NCBI GenBank assembly: GCA_036389135.1
Contig: DASVQP010000041.1
Location: 1-64,000 of the forward strand
Direction: 5' to 3'
Length of the DNA stretch: 64,000 nucleotides
DNA from: Longimicrobium sp.
Lineage (GTDB): Bacteria > Gemmatimonadota > Gemmatimonadetes > Longimicrobiales > Longimicrobiaceae
Shown piece by piece: positions 16,517-24,203 of the stretch (positions are counted from its first letter, which is position 1; each line of letters opens with the position of its first letter). The notes under the pieces were generated by a model. That model searched no databases. It was given only the letters and a program-made list of their open reading frames with translations, and had not been told where the DNA came from. The position numbers were made by a program, and so were the translations under genes.

Positions 16517-17859
16517 TGCTGCGCGCCTTCCCTCGCGTCCTGAAAAGGGGGCGTGTCGATCTTGAGGACGAACTGCTCGGCCGGCCCCACCGGCACCACT
16601 TCCAGGTTGATGTCCAGCACTCCGCGCGCGAACTTCGCCTCGTCCATGTCTATGTCCAGGTCGAAGTTGTAGATCGTCCCCTTGCGCTTCTCGCTGTCCA
16701 GGAACTCCTCGATGGGGTTCCTCACCTGCTCCTTCACCAGGTCGCGCGTGAGCCGCTGCTCCGCCACGCGCCGCAGGTACACGGCGATGCGCCGCTCCAG
16801 GTAGCGCAGCACGCGGTACGAGGTGAAGAACTTGAGGACGCCGTCGGGGTCCTGCGCCTGCGAGCGGCTCCCCACGAAGCAGAGCTGGTTGTCCTCGTTG
16901 CGGATGATGGAGACGATCTGCCGCTCCATCGACAGGTGCTCCATCTGCGAGATGCGCGGCTCGATGCGAGCGCGCTCGGCCCCCCGAAGCTGGCCGAAGA
17001 TCATCCCCACCGGCCCCTGCGCGATCCCGCCGCCCGAGGTGCGGTCCGTCCGCGCCAGCGCGCCCGCGAAGAGGAGCGAGGCGGGCCCGTACAGGTCGGC
17101 GTCGCCCTCGCCATCCTCGAACCAGTGGCGGTCGCGCAGCTTCACCCACCCGGCCACCACCACGTCGGCGGCGGCGCGGTCCTCGGCGCGCTTGAGGAAC
17201 TCGTAGGTGCCGCCGTCGGTGCGGAACTGGTCGCTCAGGGCGCGGAAGGAAGGCTCGTCGCGCAGGTCGCCCACCAGCAGCATCCCCCACTGGTTGGCGA
17301 TCTCCTCCAGGCGGACGCGCACCCGGTCCGGCACGTAGCCGGGGATCACCAGGTTGCAGATGAACTGGCGGAAGTTGAACGAGTCGTTGCGGCTCTGCAC
17401 GAACTCGTCGACCGCGGCGATGGTGGACGAGTCGGCATCGCTGCGGATGGCCGAGGTGTCTGCGTTGAAGAGGTAGAACTCCACCGGCGGCCGCTGCACC
17501 TGGTCGCGCACTTCGGCGTTGTCGAAGAACAGGTTCAGCAGGCGGTAGCTGCGCTCCAGCGGACGGATCTGCTCGTAGAGCTCGCACAGCACCTGGTCGC
17601 GCACCCGCCCGGCGGCCTCGATGGCGCGGTCCAGCCGGGCCAGCGCCTGCTCGTGGCTGTCCGTCTCGCGCAGCAGCTCGCTGAAGGAGGTGACGCGGTC
17701 GAGGAACTGCGCCGCGGTCCCCGCCGAAAAGATCTCGGCGAGCGCGGTGCGCGGGGGCGCGGGGTGGATGACGTTGAAGATCTCCTCGATCGCCTTCCCC
17801 GCCCGCCGCTGCCCGATAATCTCGTGCGCGGTGAGGAGCTGCGTCTCGATCGTGCTCAT
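16513..17859 (-). CDS. tssC: TssC (VipB) contractile sheath large subunit
   Basis: This 448-aa protein has the conserved TssC core. Key segments are VEFYLFNADTSAIRSDADSSTIAAV, VIPGYVPDRVRVRLEEIANQW, YGPASLLFAGALARTD and RISQMEHLSMERQIVSIIRNEDNQLCFVGSRSQAQ. They are followed by the helical YRVLRYLERRIAVYL and a C-terminal beta-domain (KRKGTIYNFDLDIDM ... VPVGPAEQFVLKID) used for sheath handshake contacts. It polymerises with TssB around the Hcp tube and is recycled by ClpV. It is about 40 residues shorter than proteobacterial TssC. The start overlaps the tssB stop (ATGA), so synthesis is coupled. Confidence 0.92.
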   Translation of the reverse strand: MSTIETQLLTAHEIIGQRRAGKAIEEIFNVIHPAPPRTALAEIFSAGTAAQFLDRVTSFSELLRETDSHEQALARLDRAIEAAGRVRDQVLCELYEQIRPLERSYRLLNLFFDNAEVRDQVQRPPVEFYLFNADTSAIRSDADSSTIAAVDEFVQSRNDSFNFRQFICNLVIPGYVPDRVRVRLEEIANQWGMLLVGDLRDEPSFRALSDQFRTDGGTYEFLKRAEDRAAADVVVAGWVKLRDRHWFEDGEGDADLYGPASLLFAGALARTDRTSGGGIAQGPVGMIFGQLRGAERARIEPRISQMEHLSMERQIVSIIRNEDNQLCFVGSRSQAQDPDGVLKFFTSYRVLRYLERRIAVYLRRVAEQRLTRDLVKEQVRNPIEEFLDSEKRKGTIYNFDLDIDMDEAKFARGVLDINLEVVPVGPAEQFVLKIDTPPFQDAREGAQQ

Positions 17860-18329
17860 CCTTCACCTCCCTGGGCGATGAGGCGGAGCTGCTCCTCGAA
17901 GTCGGCGACCGCGCCGATGATCTCGCGGCGCTGCTCCTCGTTCTCCCATGCGCGCTTCACCGAGAGGACGCTGAAGCGCTCGCGCATGCGGTGCAGCATG
18001 TCGATGCGGCTCTGCAGGTCGGCCAGGTCGTTGCGCTTCCCCGGGTCGCGGGAGCGGATCTGCTTGGGGTCGAAGTCGCGCAGCGAGCGGAACTCCAGGT
18101 CCGCCGCGAACTCGGCCCCGTCGTCGCCCACGACCGTGCGGAAGTCGAGGCGCGGGGCGAACTTCTCGAACGCCTCCGCCAGGCTCGCCACCCTGGTGGG
18201 CTGCTCGTCTTCCGGGGCTTCGCGCCCCACACGGTCCGCCGTCATGGGGAGGATGGCGGCGGTGGTGTCCGTGGGCACCTCGCGCGGCGCCGACCGCACA
18301 CCGGCGCGGGTGACTTTCACTACCGGCAT
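17856..18329 (-). CDS. tssB: TssB (VipA) contractile sheath small subunit
   Basis: A 157-aa protein with a variable N-terminus of about 50 residues followed by the TssB core: SLAEAFEKFAPRLDFRTV (strand and helix), AEFAADLEFRSLRDFDPKQI and a helical C-terminal half (DLADLQSRIDMLHRMRERFSVL). The match to the PxV-type sheath subunit is clear, with DLEFRSLRDFDP as the hallmark. AAGGAG precedes the ATG. It is directly followed by tssC with a 4-nt overlap and preceded by the VWA gene with a 94-nt gap. Confidence 0.9.
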   Translation of the reverse strand: MPVVKVTRAGVRSAPREVPTDTTAAILPMTADRVGREAPEDEQPTRVASLAEAFEKFAPRLDFRTVVGDDGAEFAADLEFRSLRDFDPKQIRSRDPGKRNDLADLQSRIDMLHRMRERFSVLSVKRAWENEEQRREIIGAVADFEEQLRLIAQGGEG

Positions 18330-18423
18330 GGCTGGCTCTCCTTGGTCCGGACGTGGGCCGGGATCGGAGGGATAGGATGCGCCCCGCTCACGGTGGCGCG
18401 ATGGAGCTGCGGGGTCGGAGCGT

Positions 18424-19689
18424 TCATCCGCTCCGCACGACGATGCGGCGGGCCAGTGCTGCGGTGACGTCGCTCCGGCGGCGCGGGGGCGCCTCGCGTA
18501 CTCCCGGGCGGATGCCGTCGCCCTCGGGTGCGCTCCGCGGCTGGGGCGCCGCGACGGCTGCGCGGCGCACGGGCCAGATCAGCGGCGGCACGATCCACCA
18601 GAGCACCGCCAGGAGCGTGGCCAGTGTCGCGAACACCGGCAGGGTACCGCCGGCCGACGACTCGTCCTGCATCGCCGCGAGGGTGGCGAGCGGGCGGGAC
18701 GGGCTCGCCACTCCGGCAAAGGCGGGGAGCGCCATCAGCGGCGGCCTCCAGCGGGCGGTGTGCGGTGTGCCCGGGGTGCCGCGGACGGCGTGCTCCACGC
18801 GCACCTCCGCCTCGCCGCGTGCCAGGCGGGAGCGCGCATCGGCCGGTAGCACCGCCGTCACCTGCCGCGCGGAGGCGAGGGAGCCGCGCAGCTCGCCCAG
18901 CGTGCGGCCCAGGCGGACGGGATCGAAGGCGACGGTGTGCGGCGTTCCCATCGGCCCGGCAAGCGCGGCAAGCTCGCCCGCGTCCACGCCGTTGCCGATC
19001 CCCACCATCCACACCGGGACTCCGGCGCGGCGCACCGCGTCCACCGCCCGTTCGCGCCCCTCCGGCCCCGCCAGCAGCCCCGGCTCGTCGCCGGGGTGCC
19101 CGACGTCGTTGCGGCCGTCGGTGAGCACCAGAAGGACTCCCTGCGCTCCCATCGGCGCGGTTCGCAGGCGGGCGGCCAGCACTTCCGCGCCTGTGGCGAC
19201 GGCGCTGTAGAGGCCGGTGTTCCCCGCGGGCGCCGGGAGGCGGTCCATTCCCGCTTCCGTCCCGGCGGGGGAGCCGAAGCGCGCCCGGCGGATTCCGGCC
19301 GTCACGTCGCGGCTGCCAAAGGGCGCCACCGCCACCTCGCTCCCGCCCAGCCCGCGCAGGAAGGCGCGGAGGGCGGAGCGCGTCTGCTGCATCCCCTCCC
19401 CGGCCATGCTCCCGCTGGCGTCAAAGAGCACCAGGAGGACGAGGGGGCGCGCGGCATCGGCCACCATGCGGACATCCACCTCGCGGAACGGGACCGCGCC
19501 CGCCGCGCCGCTCCACCGCGCCGAATCCCCCGTGCCCAGCGCCTGCGCCTCTGCACGCGTGAGGTCCACGCGCGTGCGGAAGCAGGGGACGGAGCGTCCG
19601 TCGGCGCAGCGGACCAGCTCCGGCTGCGCGGATGCGGGGCTCGACAGGGCTGCGAGCAACGCGAGGGTGCCCAATTGCGCGCGGGTCAC
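18424..19689 (-). CDS. VWA-domain membrane protein in the T6SS locus
   Basis: The start is the GTG at 19689, which overlaps the stop of the preceding FHA gene (GTGA), giving 421 aa. A signal-like segment (residues 4-22, LALLAALSSPASA) precedes a two-Cys region (C28, C36). Then comes a VWA domain with MIDAS DASGS (90-94), FGSRDVT and LTDGRND. A C-terminal helix (about 350-373, ATLATLLAVLWWIVPPLIW) and a short Arg-rich cytoplasmic tail follow. So the VWA domain should be periplasmic. VWA proteins occur in some T6SS and gliding or kinase-linked systems, but no standard Tss protein has this layout. A role in sensing or assembling an envelope complex is inferred from the operon. Confidence 0.82.
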   Translation of the reverse strand: MTRAQLGTLALLAALSSPASAQPELVRCADGRSVPCFRTRVDLTRAEAQALGTGDSARWSGAAGAVPFREVDVRMVADAARPLVLLVLFDASGSMAGEGMQQTRSALRAFLRGLGGSEVAVAPFGSRDVTAGIRRARFGSPAGTEAGMDRLPAPAGNTGLYSAVATGAEVLAARLRTAPMGAQGVLLVLTDGRNDVGHPGDEPGLLAGPEGRERAVDAVRRAGVPVWMVGIGNGVDAGELAALAGPMGTPHTVAFDPVRLGRTLGELRGSLASARQVTAVLPADARSRLARGEAEVRVEHAVRGTPGTPHTARWRPPLMALPAFAGVASPSRPLATLAAMQDESSAGGTLPVFATLATLLAVLWWIVPPLIWPVRRAAVAAPQPRSAPEGDGIRPGVREAPPRRRSDVTAALARRIVVRSG

Positions 19690-20807
19690 GGGCGGGGCTC
19701 CCGCAGGCGCCGGAAGCGGAGGCGCACTCCATCCAGCTCCACCGTGTCGCCGTTGCGCAGGTCGTGCGGGCCCTGGAGGGGCTGGCCGGCCACCCGCACC
19801 GGCGCATCGCCGGGGGTGAGCTGGCAGCGGCCGGAGTCGCAGCGGAGGACGGCGGCACCGGGGAGCGCGACCGGGCGTCCGTCTTCCAGCGCCCACTCGC
19901 GGATGTGAAAGAGTGTCATCCGTCCCCCTTCGTCGCCGTCGGTGCCGAGGACCGCCTGTGCCCGCCGAAGCGCGGGGGTGTGCAGTCCGCTTCCGAGTGC
20001 CGCGCCCACCACCGCGAAGGCCAGCGCATGCCAGAACTCCGTCGGTCCCGGGGCGGTGAAGAGGAGGGCTCCCGCCGCTCCAGCCGCGGTGCCGAACGAG
20101 GCGCCGTCCAGCGCCCTCCGCGCACGGCTCGTTTCCAGCAGCCCCAGCGCCCCGCCAACTCCTGCGGCTACCATCGCCCACAGGACCGCCCTTAGGAGTA
20201 GATACCCCGGATCGAGCACCCCGCCGAGCACGGTTCCCATCATCGCGCCAACTCCGCCACCCACTGCACCCACCGCCGCTCCGCTGGCCGCGCCGAGCCA
20301 CATGCGCGCTCCTTTTCGCACCGCCCCAGCCGTCCGCACGCCCACCCCAATGCCGGCGCCGAGGAGCGCGGCGGCGGCCAGGTCCAGAGTGCGGTAGCTG
20401 GTGAGCCAGGGGCCCAGGTCGGTGAGCATGGACGTGACGAGCCAGCCGAGCAGCGCGCCCGCCGCGCCGGCGAGTGGGGCGGCGTAGGTGGAGCGCGGGA
20501 AGTACGGGGCGATCGGCGGCTCGGGCGCGGCGGCGGGGGCGCGGGACGGACGCGGGCGCATGCGCAGCTCCAGCGGCCCGTCCGGTGTGACGCCGAGCGC
20601 TTCGGGGGAGCGGTCCAGCTCCAGATCGGCGCCGTTCCAGTAGACGCCCAGCTCGTCGCGTGGGCCGCCGCTCAGCAGCAGGCCGCGCTGGCGCATCTCC
20701 TCCAGGATCTGATGCACCTGCGGCCCCAGCGACCGTTCGGGATCGAGCGTGAAGCGGAGGCGTTTGGGACCCTCGGCTGTGGCGAATTCGACGAAGTAGG
20801 CGGGCAT
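19686..20807 (-). CDS. ubiquitin-like domain, multi-TM, C-terminal FHA protein
   Basis: The start at 20807 (MPAYFVEFAT) gives 373 aa. Residues 1-85 look like a beta-grasp/ubiquitin-like domain: two strands, a helix (VHQILEEMRQRG), then YWNGADLELDRSPEALGV and PDGPLELRMRP. This is similar in pattern to YukD/EsaB-type domains of type VII secretion. Residues 108-280 hold about six Gly/Ala-rich membrane helices. Residues 295-370 are a degenerate FHA domain (RVAGQPLQGPHDLRNGDTVELDGVRLRF); the usual SxxH is missing. Both ends should be cytoplasmic. No known T6SS component has this architecture. The ubiquitin-like call is from pattern only. Confidence 0.72.
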   Translation of the reverse strand: MPAYFVEFATAEGPKRLRFTLDPERSLGPQVHQILEEMRQRGLLLSGGPRDELGVYWNGADLELDRSPEALGVTPDGPLELRMRPRPSRAPAAAPEPPIAPYFPRSTYAAPLAGAAGALLGWLVTSMLTDLGPWLTSYRTLDLAAAALLGAGIGVGVRTAGAVRKGARMWLGAASGAAVGAVGGGVGAMMGTVLGGVLDPGYLLLRAVLWAMVAAGVGGALGLLETSRARRALDGASFGTAAGAAGALLFTAPGPTEFWHALAFAVVGAALGSGLHTPALRRAQAVLGTDGDEGGRMTLFHIREWALEDGRPVALPGAAVLRCDSGRCQLTPGDAPVRVAGQPLQGPHDLRNGDTVELDGVRLRFRRLREPRP

Positions 20808-20837
20808 AATGTTGCTCGTGGGTTGGTCGTCGGGCGG

Positions 20838-21062
20838 CGGGAGCGCATCGGGGCCCGGCACGCCGGGGCGAACACCGGCGGATGGGATCTGTGCGAGACG
20901 CGGGATTCGGCCCGGGTGCTCACCGGGGGATGAATCCCCCGGCTGGAATCACGGGAAGCCGGCTGAAGGCGGCTCGAGAAACGCGGCATTAGACCCGGAG
21001 TCCGCGCAGCGGACTTTGTATGGTTCCAGCGGCGAATTCACTCGCTCCGGGAACCGGGCCAA
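20838..21062. repeat. composite palindromic repeat element (copy 1)
   Basis: This 225-nt gap between two T6SS genes holds ACCGGGGGATGAATCCCC, then CGGCTCGAGAAACGCGGCAT, then CCCGGAGTCCGCGCAGCGG followed by ACTTTGTATGG. The same modules in the same order occur at 57655-57815, with a third partial copy at 32467-32516. Confidence 0.75.
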
Positions 21063-21070
21063 CTAACCGC

Positions 21071-22252
21071 TCACCGAACCGTCCAGCGGTCCCGCCGGTT
21101 GGGGAAGCGGTCGACGTGGAGGTGGAGGCCGGTGCCGGCGCGGTCGGAGAGGCCGGCGGCGCGGGCGCTGCGGATCTGGGCACGGAGGATGGCGTCGTCC
21201 GAGAAGTCCTTCACGCGGATGCCCTCCTCTCGCATCGCCGCGATGGCGAAGCCGACCTGCTCGCGCGACAGGTCGCGGACGCGCAGGTCCAGCGCGCTGC
21301 CGGCGCCGTAGAGCGAGAGGTGCTCGGCGTGGTCGCGGCCGGTGACGACCAGCGGGCGGCCAAAGCGTACACTGAAGCGCTGCTGCACGCGGGCGAAGCG
21401 CTCCGCGAACTGCTCCGGGCTCATGGCGCCGCGCATGGCTGGGCGCGGGGCCGCCGGCGAACGCGGGGCGGCAGCGTAGCGCCCGGGGACGCGGATGCGC
21501 TTTGCGCGGTAGATCTCTGCAATGGCGCTCTCAAGCGCCGCGACGCTGCGCCGCACCGCGCGGTCGTTGCGCAGGCGGCTGGTCTCGAGAGTGTTGAGGG
21601 CGCGCGCGAACTCCTTGAGCGCCGGGTCCGCGAGGCCCATCTCCAGCAGCGAGGTGCCGCGCTCGATGTGCTCGTAGGCTGTCAGGGTGAGCGCGTCGAA
21701 GTACTCGGCGTCCTCTTCGGAGAGGGGACGCGCGGCGGAGCCGGCCCGGAACGCCCTCACCAGCAGCGCGCCGGAGCCGACCACGAGGAGGAGCGCGGCC
21801 ACGATGGCGAACTTCGCAAGCGGACTCAGCAGTCCGCTCCCGCCGCGGCGACGAAACCGTCTGGCGATGCGCTCGCGCAGGGTGGGGCCGCGGGCGGGCG
21901 GCGGCGCGGGCTCGGGGGCGAGCGCCGGGGCCGTGCGTGGGGCGACACGCTCGCCCGTGGCGAAGCGGTACGAGGCGCCGGGGACCAGCTCGACCACGTC
22001 GCCGGGGCGGAGGCGCACCTCGGCGGCGATGGGTGAGCCGTTCACGCGCGGCGCGGGTTGGACTGCGCGGACGGGGACGAGCCAGATGCCGTCCTCGCGC
22101 TCCAGCAGGGCGACGTGGCGATCCGCGACGCCGGGGAGGTGCAGGCGCAGGCCGCACCCGGCGCCGGTGCCCACCCAGAAGGGGGAGGCGTTGAGCGGAG
22201 CTTCGCTGCCGCGCGTCGGCGCGAGCGGGACCAGGCGGGGGCGCGTCGTCAT
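21071..22252 (-). CDS. FHA-TM protein with degenerate M15-peptidase-like periplasmic domain
   Basis: This is a 393-aa protein. Residues 20-100 form an FHA-like beta-sandwich (FWVGTGAGCGLRLHLPGVADRHVALL, VNGSPI) on the cytoplasmic side. A Pro-rich linker, an Arg cluster and one membrane helix (146-166) follow. Then come a helical region and a C-terminal domain (about 295-385) patterned like peptidase family M15: SLYGAGSALDL matches SxHxxGxAxD, and GLHLHVD matches the last ligand motif. The first zinc-ligand position is Tyr315 instead of His, though H308/H311 are near, so catalysis is doubtful and peptidoglycan binding more likely. The ATGA overlap with the kinase stop indicates coupling. Confidence 0.75.
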   Translation of the reverse strand: MTTRPRLVPLAPTRGSEAPLNASPFWVGTGAGCGLRLHLPGVADRHVALLEREDGIWLVPVRAVQPAPRVNGSPIAAEVRLRPGDVVELVPGASYRFATGERVAPRTAPALAPEPAPPPARGPTLRERIARRFRRRGGSGLLSPLAKFAIVAALLLVVGSGALLVRAFRAGSAARPLSEEDAEYFDALTLTAYEHIERGTSLLEMGLADPALKEFARALNTLETSRLRNDRAVRRSVAALESAIAEIYRAKRIRVPGRYAAAPRSPAAPRPAMRGAMSPEQFAERFARVQQRFSVRFGRPLVVTGRDHAEHLSLYGAGSALDLRVRDLSREQVGFAIAAMREEGIRVKDFSDDAILRAQIRSARAAGLSDRAGTGLHLHVDRFPNRRDRWTVR

Positions 22253-23127
22253 GCGGGCAGGGCAAAGATCCGGGCCAGCAGCAGCGCGGCGGCGATGCAG
22301 GCTGCGGCGAGTGCACGGATGACCATCGTGCTCCGCATTGCCTCGCGTGCGCGGCGTGCGAACTCCGCGGCGGAGGCGGGGCGATCCTCCGGGATTGGAC
22401 GCAGCGCCCCCATGACGAGCGCTTCGAGGGCGGGCGGAAGGCGGGCTCCGCGTGCCGATGGCGCAAGGGGCGCTTCGTGGCGGATGCGGGATGCGAACGC
22501 CTCGTCGTCCTCATCCGGCAGCGGCTCCCAGGGGAGGCGGGCGGTCAGCAGCTCGTACAGCACCACGCCGAGCGCGTACACGTCGGCGGCGGGATGTGCG
22601 GATGTTGCGGGGGCAGTCCACTGCTCGGGGGCGGCGTAGGGCGGCGTTCCGACGCGCAGCTCTTCCCACCCGTCGCCCAGCGTGCCGCACGAGCCGATGC
22701 GGGCGGCCACGCCGAAGTCCGCCAGGCGCAGCTCGCCGTGCGCGGTAAAGAGCACGTTCGACGGCTTCACGTCGCGATGCACGATGCCGCGCGCGTGGAG
22801 GTGCGCCAGCGCGTCCGCGAGCTGGGCGACGATGCGCACGGCCTCGGCGGGCGGGAGCGCGCCGGATATGCGCAGGCGGTCCGCGAGAGAGCCGCCAGAC
22901 GCGTACTCCAGCACGATCCCCGGTGGCTCGGCGATGGTCCCGCGCAGGGCGATGACGCCACTGTCCCCTGCGGCTTTCAGGAGCTCGGCTTCGGCGCGGA
23001 GGCGGGCGGCGGCGCAGTCGTCGTCGGTCGCGAGGTGCTTCAGGACGAGCGGATGCCCCGCGCGGTCGCGCAGCATGACGACGCGGGTCGCGCCGCGATC
23101 GGCCAGAACGCGCCAGGCGACGGTCAT
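22249..23127 (-). CDS. Ser/Thr protein kinase, membrane-anchored (PpkA-like)
   Basis: This 292-aa Hanks-type kinase has an N-lobe lysine in LVLKHLA (K30), HRDVKPSNV (catalytic Asp119), DFG at 137-139, a TPPYAAPE activation-segment end and DVYALGVVLYELLTARLPW. It ends with a single membrane helix (269-288) and no sizeable extracytoplasmic sensor. The glycine-rich loop is weak (ADRGATRVV). In T6SS loci of other bacteria, PpkA phosphorylates an FHA protein to trigger assembly. Here the kinase is flanked by FHA genes on both sides with ATGA overlaps, so they are its obvious substrates. Confidence 0.92.
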   Translation of the reverse strand: MTVAWRVLADRGATRVVMLRDRAGHPLVLKHLATDDDCAAARLRAEAELLKAAGDSGVIALRGTIAEPPGIVLEYASGGSLADRLRISGALPPAEAVRIVAQLADALAHLHARGIVHRDVKPSNVLFTAHGELRLADFGVAARIGSCGTLGDGWEELRVGTPPYAAPEQWTAPATSAHPAADVYALGVVLYELLTARLPWEPLPDEDDEAFASRIRHEAPLAPSARGARLPPALEALVMGALRPIPEDRPASAAEFARRAREAMRSTMVIRALAAACIAAALLLARIFALPA

Positions 23128-24203
23128 GTGCGGAGGAACTTGATGCGCGCCGACTCGGCGAGGACGAACTCGTCCCCGTCTCGCAGCACGTGGTGCTCGC
23201 CGCGGTCGAGGCGGCGGTCATTGAGGCGCGTGCCGTTGAGCGACGAATCCAGGAGGAAGTAGTCGCGGCCCTTGCGGACGATGGCGCAGTGGAAGCGCGA
23301 CACGGCCGCGTTGGCGTCGCTCACCACCACGTCGTTCCTGTCGCCGTCGCCCGCGCCCTCGGCGGCGCCGATGCGCAGCAGGTCGCGCGTGATGGGGACG
23401 AGCTTTCCGCGGCCCACCCCGTCCACGACTTTGACCAGCGCGCGCGCCTGGTCGCCCGCGGCCTGCGCCTCCTGTTTGCGCGTGTGGTACACGCGGCGCG
23501 CCCACGCGCCCAGCACGAAGGCGAGCCCCAGGAGACCGACCGAGCCGTACATCACCCGCCGGCGCAGCTCGGACGCGCGGCGGACGTCGCGCAGCATGTC
23601 CATCAGCGAGTTGGCGCGCGGATCGTCCGGATGCTGGCGGAGGACGTCGTTGAGGATCCCTTCCGCGCCGTTGAGGTCACGGGCGTACAGGGCGCGCTCC
23701 GCCATGCGCAGCCGGTCGCGCTTCTCGGTGAGCTCCTTGTCGCGCGCTTCCTTGCTGGTGCGGTCCGTCTCCTCCTTGAGGCGCGCGGCGTCGAGCCCCT
23801 TCTGCGCCTGCTCGTGGCCGAGCCGCGCCTCCACGTCGGCGGGGTCGATCAGCATCACCATCTTCCAACGCTCCATCCGGTCCTCCGCGTCGCGGACGGT
23901 GGTGGCGGGGGTGAGCGATGCGTCGCGGGCCAGCTTCAGGAGGCGCGCCTTGTCTTCCTGCTGGAGCGGCGTGAGGCCCTGCGGCTGCACGGGCTGCGGC
24001 GCCGGCTGGACGACGGTGGGCGCGGCCTGCACGGGTGCCTGCGCGGGCGGCGCCTGCTGCGCGGCGGGCGGCTGCGCGGGCCACTGCGGGTGCACCTGCG
24101 CGGGCGGCGGCTCCGGCTTGCGGCGGCGCCAGGGAAAGGGGAACTGCGCCTCCGCCGCGGAGGGCAGGAGGAGGAGCAGGAAGGCCAGCGTCCGGACGTT
24201 CAC
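23124..24203 (-). CDS. FHA protein with signal peptide, Pro-rich and TPR/coiled-coil region
   Basis: This 359-aa protein starts at a GTG overlapping the clpV stop (GTGA). A signal sequence (1-20, ending AEAQ) is followed by a Pro/Gln/Ala-rich stretch (30-75), a charged helical and TPR-like region (80-205, ERALYARDLNGAEGILNDVLRQHPDDP) and a membrane helix (217-236). A canonical FHA domain follows (about 265-355) with LLRIGAAE, SRFHC and NGTRLN. Topology places the repeats outside and the FHA inside, where the neighbouring kinase can reach it. It resembles no TssL/TssM but could span the inner membrane as a phospho-controlled scaffold. Confidence 0.85.
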   Translation of the reverse strand: MNVRTLAFLLLLLPSAAEAQFPFPWRRRKPEPPPAQVHPQWPAQPPAAQQAPPAQAPVQAAPTVVQPAPQPVQPQGLTPLQQEDKARLLKLARDASLTPATTVRDAEDRMERWKMVMLIDPADVEARLGHEQAQKGLDAARLKEETDRTSKEARDKELTEKRDRLRMAERALYARDLNGAEGILNDVLRQHPDDPRANSLMDMLRDVRRASELRRRVMYGSVGLLGLAFVLGAWARRVYHTRKQEAQAAGDQARALVKVVDGVGRGKLVPITRDLLRIGAAEGAGDGDRNDVVVSDANAAVSRFHCAIVRKGRDYFLLDSSLNGTRLNDRRLDRGEHHVLRDGDEFVLAESARIKFLRT

